NCBI GenBank assembly: GCA_027488715.1
Contig: JAIYBD010000268.1
Location: forward strand, 1 to 12,054
Direction: 5' to 3'
Origin: Bacteroidota bacterium
GTDB lineage: Bacteria; Bacteroidota; Bacteroidia; UBA7662; CANHCV01
DNA: 12,054 nucleotides
Shown here piece after piece: positions 7,142-12,054 of the stretch; position 1 is the stretch's first letter, and each line of letters starts with the position of its first letter. A program made the position numbers and the translations under genes. The notes beneath the pieces were generated by a model that was not told where the DNA came from, ran no database searches, and was given only the letters and a program-made list of their open reading frames with translations.

Positions 7142-7369
7142 CTAGCCCAATCGCCCCACTTTTTTAAACTTTTCAAAAACTTTCTCGGAATGAGGAGCCA
7201 CCGCCAATTCTTCGGTAAGGTCTTGCCCAGCCCAATGCTCGTAATGTTTTCCATTTTTCCATAAACGCGATGGAGTTACATCGTAAACATCTCCATTAAA
7301 TGCTACGTAGATAAACTCCTTGTCCTGGCCATTATAAAGTGCCAATTCGCTTTTTGAAAATATGCGCAT
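7142..7369 (-). CDS. Small stand-alone cytochrome b5-like haem/steroid-binding protein
   Basis: The 75-residue soluble protein consists only of a cytochrome b5-fold domain. It starts RIFSKSELALYNG, continues IYVAFNGDVYDVTPSRLW (about 20-37), then KHYEHWAGQDLTEELAVAPHSEKVFEKF (41-68). VYDVT, AGQDLTEEL and PHSEKVFEKF match the short predicted haem/steroid-binding proteins of bacteria and archaea. The classical HPGG haem loop is absent. His42 or His45 could supply one ligand, and His60, in the place of the usual GHS histidine, the other. Haem binding is therefore likely but unproven, and the redox partner is unknown. There is no signal peptide or membrane span. The ATG at 7369 is chosen over the TTG at 7375 because it fits the family start and follows a -7 box by 3 bases. 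It stands between a terminator and the exbB promoter, so it is probably monocistronic. Confidence 0.85.
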   Translation of the reverse strand: MRIFSKSELALYNGQDKEFIYVAFNGDVYDVTPSRLWKNGKHYEHWAGQDLTEELAVAPHSEKVFEKFKKVGRLG

Positions 7370-7372
7370 CCA

Positions 7373-7380
7373 CAAAAATA
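7373..7380 (-). promoter_or_regulatory. Possible -7 promoter box (TATTTTTG) of the cytochrome b5-like gene
   Basis: The minus strand reads TATTTTTG, a match to TAnnTTTG, followed by TGG and the ATG at 7369. It overlaps the U-tract of the terminator that ends the upstream giant gene. A T-rich tract can produce this match by chance and no -33 element is visible, so the call is weaker than for the other boxes. Confidence 0.4.
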
Positions 7381-7412
7381 AAAAAGGGGACCCGTGAACG
7401 GGCCCCCTTTTT
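7374..7412 (-). terminator. Strong intrinsic terminator of the giant secreted-protein gene
   Basis: On the minus strand a GC-rich 9-bp stem (arms 7399-7407 and 7386-7394) closes a UUCA loop (7395-7398) and runs into a T-rich tract (7374-7385). Flanking A and U runs can extend the stem. The pair 7390/7403 is a G-U wobble in the minus transcript but an A-C mismatch in the plus transcript, which fits use on the minus strand. The stem begins 22 bases after the stop codon of the giant gene. Confidence 0.9.
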
Positions 7413-7428
7413 TTAGATTAAGATCGAA

Positions 7429-10400
7429 TTAATGCTTAACCGTGATCTTCTTCGTTGTTACGGCATTATTTGCGTGAATATTCAACAAATAAATACCATT
7501 TGCCAACTCAGAAACATTCAAATCTACAGCATTTGCTGGAGAATTAAACTCTACACGACGAATCACTTTTCCTTCAACTGAAGTTACTTCAACATACATT
7601 CCGTTCATAGAAACAGAAGATTGCAAGGTAACCACATCATTAGCAGGGTTAGGATAAACATTGATCATCAATTCATTGCTTGAACGAACATTGTTCACCA
7701 AGTGAGCAGGTGCATTGTTGTAGATACCATTAGCAGATTGCATACGAACACGAACCAAAACCTCTGCATTTGCTAAGATTTCACGATCGAAAGAAACCGA
7801 ATAAGATTTATCAGAACCTTGGGTATTTACTGTACGAATGCTTGTCCAGTTAACACCATCTACACTCTGCTCGATAATGAACTTACTATTGGCAACTTCT
7901 TGTGAAGCAAACCAACGAAGGGTTACTTCTTTATTTCCAAGAGCCAAATCGTTGGTCAACCAGTCTACTTGGAAAGAAGAAATCTCAGGCATATCTGTTG
8001 TTGGCAAGATACGAGAAGTCAAAGATTCACGCATTTGAGGACCACCAACCATACCAGAAGCTCCAGTTAACAATTTGATTACAAACATGTCGGTTTGTCC
8101 TTTTGCCACTACAGAGGTAACACCAAAGTTGGTTGTGCCAGCAGAAGTACCTGTAACGTAAACAGCTCCAGAACTGCTAACCGCAACATCAGAACCTGAT
8201 TTTGCTACCGCACCCGTAGAAGAAGAACGATTCACCCAGTTTGTTCCACCATTGGCATCAGCAGAATAAACAAACATGTCACCAAGACCCGTAGAATTCA
8301 AGGAATAACCACGGAAGTACGCATTGTTCTGATAAAAACCAGTTCCTACAAAGTTATTTGATGCATTGTAGGTAGCAATTTTACCGAAGTTATCAGAGCC
8401 GGTTCCACCCATGGTATAAACCCACTGATATACACCTGCAGCACTGAATTTAGTAACAAAAATATCTTCAGCACCACGTGTTAAAATCATACGAGAAACA
8501 ACACGAGATCCAGGAGCATCAATGTGGAAGTTGAATGTTCCAGTTACAATTGGATTACCACTTGCATCAAGAGCAATACCATTACCGTATTCAGAACCAG
8601 TACCAGAAAGTGTACGACCCCAAACAACAGATCCATTGGAGATGTTGTGTTTACCAACGAACATGTTGAATGTTCCTGAAGAAGCCAAGTTATACGGACC
8701 AGAAATGTCGCGGTTGTTACAGAAATAACCCGTAGTGTAAATAAAGTTATTGTCAATAGCAAGGGCGTTGGCCATATCATACGAATAACCACCTTGACCA
8801 ACAACCCAATTCGCAGCACCAGTAGCAAGCGAAAGCGAACCAATCATGGCATCAATTTCACCAGCAGCAGAAATGGTATTACCAAAGGTTAAGGAACCTC
8901 CAAATCCACCTACAAAATACAAGTTAGTAGCATCTGCTTTAATGTCATTAATTACATCTGCAGTAGTTCCACCAATCTTGATTGCATATTGAACTACACC
9001 AGAAGATGAGTACTTAACAACGAAACCGTCGGTAGAACCTGAAGAGGACAAACTAACGTTACCCGCTTTCATTACACCTTGGAAACTACCAGCTACATAA
9101 ATGTTACCACTTGCATCGGTTACAACTGAACGTACATTTTCAATGGCGGTACCCGTAATGGTTCTTGCCCAGAAAGGATTGCCCAAAGAATCTGACTTAA
9201 TGATCATAACATCATTATTACCTAAACGAGTATCACCTTTCAAGGTATCACTACCAATGATGGCACGGTTGAAATACGTACCTACTGAGATAACGTTTCC
9301 AGATGCATCGGTTGCAACACTACGACCTTCATCCAACAATGAATCACCATAACCACGAGACCAAGAGAAATTCATCAAGGAAGAGGTACTGTTGTAAACA
9401 ACGGTTGATGTGTCGTTAGAACGCAAGAAATCGCTAGCAAAAGAATGATAAAAACGCACGGTATCCATAGCGTTTGGCGTAGGAGTAAGTGTAGTTGAAA
9501 AATAAACCGAGGTGGTATCACCAACATTTAAATTCAAAGATGGCGTAGATGAAGCCAAAACGCTACCATTACGAGAGAAATTGAAAGTAACTCCAGTTCC
9601 TGTGTAATTAGAAGGACCATTGTTTTGAATCAAATAGCGGATGTTACGTGCAGAACCCGCTGTACCAGCTCCATTGCCCGCAGCCGTTGCAAATACGTTA
9701 ACAATGGCAATATCGCGAATATCAGGGTGAGATAGGCTAATGGTAAAGTTACCTGTTCCGCCTTTACCTCCCGTTTGGTTGGAAACACGAACATAATACA
9801 CTTGACCAGGAATAAACGCTGTAGAAGAATAAACTTCCTGAACATTCATGGCAGCAGAAGTTGCGCAACCAATTTGAGTCAATGAACCACAAGAGTAAGA
9901 AGAACCACCTGTTGAGAAAACCTGAATAGCAGGATTGAACTGTACTCCAGGTGCTACCGGAGTAACACGAATGGTGTGAGAAGAATAATCTGCACGGAAA
10001 GCGAACCAAACATCAGCTGCTGTGGTAGCACAAAATACGGGTGTCGTTGAAATGGTTGCATCGATCACTGAACGAGTAGTCAAGTTGGTAGAAGGAGCAA
10101 GCGTTGATGTCAAACGAACAGCACCAGCACATTCATCATTCACTGGAGGTGGCGGCAACAAAATACCTACAAGATTAAAGTAACCATTGTTTCCAGTTGG
10201 AACAGTGTAAGCATTGTTATCTTGATAAACACGAATATAATACGTCTGATTTACAGCAGAAACCAATTCAGTGTCCTGAGTAGATCCACCATTACCATCA
10301 TTGATATGAGCAACTGCTGTTAATGCTCCGCAACCTGTGCGCGAAGAATAAATCGCCATACCCACTTTAGTACCAGTACCTTGACGTAAATCAAAAGCAT

Positions 10401-12054
10401 ATTTTTTACCTACAGTGCCAGGGAATGCAAACCATGCATCGCGTCCATAAGAAATGGTCGTATTTCCGGTAGCATTAGGACCAGCAGCAACAACAGATGT
10501 ACTAGCCGTGGTTCCTTTCAACGAATACTGAGAACACCACTCGGTTGGGAATGTAGTTAATACTGGCAAAACAACCGCAGTTGTACACTCATTATTGGTC
10601 ACATTCGCTTCTCCAGGTCCAGCAACGTAGGCTGTTGTATTATTAGGAACGAAGGAATAACGAGTATAACAAGGCATAGCACCGGCCAAATTGGTTGGAT
10701 CGGTTGAACCGAAATCTTCACCACCAACAGAACCCAAAGCAACCAATTGATTACCACTAAGAGTACCAGTACCCCAACCGTTCAAACCAACAGAGTAGGT
10801 GTACTGACCTGTTGAGAAACTAGGAGCTGTACCATCATAGAAAGATGAATTTCCATAAACAATATCAATACGATTGCCATTTTCAAATAAACGAACTTGA
10901 GCATTCAAAGAAGGACCTGCATAACCAAATTTCTCAATTCCGATGAATTCTACATACAGAATACGATTTGGAGCAGAACCTTTTACTTCGTATTTGAAAC
11001 CGGTTGTTAAACCAGCGGTATTGTTACCCGGAGCAACCATATCATCCCAGAAAGGAGCAATGACAGCACGTGAAGAAACACCCGAATTCAAATTGTTCGA
11101 TAGGTTATTGCTGGTCACAGCCGAGCTCGCTAAAGTCATCCAACCGTTGGTGCTCACACGGAAACCTACAACATTTCGGCCAGCGTAAGTGAATGGGAAA
11201 GGCATCGCTACGGTATCCGTAATGTTATCGTCACCAGAGGTGTTTAATCCCCAAGTAAAGGAATTACCCGTTGTTGCGATAGAACCATAGGAAGAGCTAT
11301 TAATCGGAGTTTTCGTAATTGTGTAATTCAAGAATTCCAAGTTCGGCGTTAAACATACGCGGTAAGTTCCAGCACCACCGGTACCCCCTGCACTGTGGTA
11401 AACACGTACAGCATACCAGTTGCCCGCTACCAAACCTGAAAGCGTACCAGATTCAGCAACGCCCAAACCAACACCATCAAACGTACCAATGCGATTGGCT
11501 GCGTTCGCAGAATCTACAATCTTATTCGGACCCAAATTGAAAACTTCCAATTTTGGATTGAACTGAAGAACCGTAGGAGTAACAACAATGTTTACGCCAC
11601 CAATACCGGCAGAACCCGTAGCTTGGAATACGTGCCAGTTATCCTTCAAGTTCGTTACCGCTGTTGTTGGAGCGGGCAAAGAAGTGAAAGAAGACGCTGT
11701 AGAATAAATATCGGAAGTTGGAGAACAAGAAGAAGTTACTGAAATGGTATCAGCACCGCCCAACGAATCGATCGCTGGAGGAATTACCGCATACACATCA
11801 ATTCCAACGTCACCCAATCCACCAAACGTACTGGTGGTGGTATCACCGTGGTGATACACACGCAAGTAATAAGTACCAGCTGTTGTTGTTGTGGAAGTAT
11901 AGGACGCAATACGTCCTAATCCCGTTGTGCTTGATGTTCCAGCAACGGCAGCGGCAACAAACGTTAAACTCGCAGGGTTAGAACCTGAGTACAATTCTAC
12001 AACTGGACGAACCAAGTTCGAACCTGCAACATCAATACCGAATTGAACCGGATT
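7429..12054 (-). CDS. Giant T9SS-secreted multidomain protein with SBBP beta-propeller; 5' end outside window
   Basis: The frame enters open at 12054 and ends at the TAA at 7429, giving 1541 visible residues. In order: the end of a PPC-like module (YYLRVYHHG, about 1-93); a second PPC-like module (about 95-240, WYAVRVYHSAGG); a beta-sandwich module with STNGWMTL and APFWDDM (about 240-480); two more PPC-like modules (about 485-632, 635-777) each opening with N-(N/D)-EC and containing D-x-WFAF; a CARDB-like module (about 780-888); a seven-bladed SBBP-type propeller (about 896-1328); a linker and FN3-like stretch with FIIEQSVDGVNW (about 1365-1450); and a T9SS type A sorting domain (1460-1541, INVYPNPANDVVTL...LANGIYLLNIHAN...KKITVKH). 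The tail is known to direct export through the type IX system and surface anchoring or release. No catalytic site is visible, so an adhesin or structural role is likely but inferred. A strong terminator follows the stop. Confidence 0.92.
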   Translation of the reverse strand, partial: NPVQFGIDVAGSNLVRPVVELYSGSNPASLTFVAAAVAGTSSTTGLGRIASYTSTTTTAGTYYLRVYHHGDTTTSTFGGLGDVGIDVYAVIPPAIDSLGGADTISVTSSCSPTSDIYSTASSFTSLPAPTTAVTNLKDNWHVFQATGSAGIGGVNIVVTPTVLQFNPKLEVFNLGPNKIVDSANAANRIGTFDGVGLGVAESGTLSGLVAGNWYAVRVYHSAGGTGGAGTYRVCLTPNLEFLNYTITKTPINSSSYGSIATTGNSFTWGLNTSGDDNITDTVAMPFPFTYAGRNVVGFRVSTNGWMTLASSAVTSNNLSNNLNSGVSSRAVIAPFWDDMVAPGNNTAGLTTGFKYEVKGSAPNRILYVEFIGIEKFGYAGPSLNAQVRLFENGNRIDIVYGNSSFYDGTAPSFSTGQYTYSVGLNGWGTGTLSGNQLVALGSVGGEDFGSTDPTNLAGAMPCYTRYSFVPNNTTAYVAGPGEANVTNNECTTAVVLPVLTTFPTEWCSQYSLKGTTASTSVVAAGPNATGNTTISYGRDAWFAFPGTVGKKYAFDLRQGTGTKVGMAIYSSRTGCGALTAVAHINDGNGGSTQDTELVSAVNQTYYIRVYQDNNAYTVPTGNNGYFNLVGILLPPPPVNDECAGAVRLTSTLAPSTNLTTRSVIDATISTTPVFCATTAADVWFAFRADYSSHTIRVTPVAPGVQFNPAIQVFSTGGSSYSCGSLTQIGCATSAAMNVQEVYSSTAFIPGQVYYVRVSNQTGGKGGTGNFTISLSHPDIRDIAIVNVFATAAGNGAGTAGSARNIRYLIQNNGPSNYTGTGVTFNFSRNGSVLASSTPSLNLNVGDTTSVYFSTTLTPTPNAMDTVRFYHSFASDFLRSNDTSTVVYNSTSSLMNFSWSRGYGDSLLDEGRSVATDASGNVISVGTYFNRAIIGSDTLKGDTRLGNNDVMIIKSDSLGNPFWARTITGTAIENVRSVVTDASGNIYVAGSFQGVMKAGNVSLSSSGSTDGFVVKYSSSGVVQYAIKIGGTTADVINDIKADATNLYFVGGFGGSLTFGNTISAAGEIDAMIGSLSLATGAANWVVGQGGYSYDMANALAIDNNFIYTTGYFCNNRDISGPYNLASSGTFNMFVGKHNISNGSVVWGRTLSGTGSEYGNGIALDASGNPIVTGTFNFHIDAPGSRVVSRMILTRGAEDIFVTKFSAAGVYQWVYTMGGTGSDNFGKIATYNASNNFVGTGFYQNNAYFRGYSLNSTGLGDMFVYSADANGGTNWVNRSSSTGAVAKSGSDVAVSSSGAVYVTGTSAGTTNFGVTSVVAKGQTDMFVIKLLTGASGMVGGPQMRESLTSRILPTTDMPEISSFQVDWLTNDLALGNKEVTLRWFASQEVANSKFIIEQSVDGVNWTSIRTVNTQGSDKSYSVSFDREILANAEVLVRVRMQSANGIYNNAPAHLVNNVRSSNELMINVYPNPANDVVTLQSSVSMNGMYVEVTSVEGKVIRRVEFNSPANAVDLNVSELANGIYLLNIHANNAVTTKKITVKH
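7432..7677 (-). other. T9SS type A C-terminal sorting domain coding segment
   Basis: This encodes the last 82 residues of the giant protein, from NELMINVYPNPAND to the basic end ITVKH. The YPNPAND entry, the central GKVIRRVEF strand and the LANGIYLLNI strand are the conserved elements of the Por_Secre_tail family. This is the clearest marker of Bacteroidota in the window. Confidence 0.92.
8071..9369 (-). repeat. Seven SBBP-type beta-propeller repeats within the giant gene
   Basis: Seven repeats of about 55-65 residues each contain a core like SVATDASGNVISVGTY. The seven cores are SVATDASGNVISVGTY, SVVTDASGNIYVAGSF, DIKADATNLYFVGGF, ALAIDNNFIYTTGYF, GIALDASGNPIVTGTF, KIATYNASNNFVGTGFY and DVAVSSSGAVYVTGTS. 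Most are followed by a D-x-F/M-V-x-K strand and a W/Y-x-x-x-x-G-G/G-T-G turn. Seven repeats fit one closed seven-bladed propeller. Cores 1, 2 and 5 are the most alike, also at the DNA level. Confidence 0.8.

Noticed and set aside
1..12054. CRISPR array, tRNA or rRNA genes, insertion sequences, toxin-antitoxin or phage-defence genes
   Set aside because: No regularly spaced identical repeats, no RNA-gene signature, no transposase and no defence-family protein could be seen on either strand. The repeated short DNA motifs inside the large genes are encoded protein repeats.

Overview
The window looks like a chromosomal segment of a Bacteroidota bacterium, probably near the Flavobacteriia, although the exact lineage cannot be fixed from the sequence. 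The evidence is a C-terminal type IX secretion (T9SS) sorting domain, very long secreted beta-rich proteins with Ig-like, PKD and beta-propeller modules, Bacteroidota-type -7 promoter boxes (TAnnTTTG), and no clear Shine-Dalgarno sites. Every gene I can support lies on the minus strand, so transcription runs from high to low coordinates.

Reading in the direction of transcription, 12054-7429 is the C-terminal 1541 codons of a giant secreted protein. It has tandem PPC-like modules, a CARDB-like module, a seven-bladed SBBP-type propeller and a T9SS type A tail. It ends at a strong intrinsic terminator (about 7374-7412). Immediately after the terminator is a 75-residue stand-alone cytochrome b5-fold protein (7369-7142). 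An exbB promoter then starts a compact operon: exbB (7053-6424), exbD (6421-6026), a polyprenyl diphosphate synthase (6026-5052) and a class I methyltransferase (5052-4276). Gaps or overlaps in this operon are 1-2 bases. After 38 bases, purM (4237-3065) appears to have its own promoter, and its stop overlaps the TTG start of a small ABM-fold protein (3068-2736). An AT-rich gap of 229 bases follows. A second large secreted protein then begins at 2506 and runs off the left edge. It has a signal peptide, Asp-box repeats, Ig-like modules and a PKD module.

Functionally, envelope energisation (ExbB/ExbD), isoprenoid chain synthesis and purine synthesis sit between two very large surface or secreted proteins. 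I found no RNA genes, insertion sequences, CRISPR arrays, phage genes or defence system.

The most notable signal is regulatory. Three genes (the left secreted protein, purM and the cytochrome b5-like gene) have a TAnnTTTG box ending only 3-4 bases before the ATG, which suggests leaderless transcripts. At the cytochrome b5-like gene this box is also embedded in the U-tract of the upstream terminator. I do not see a clearly new biological system.
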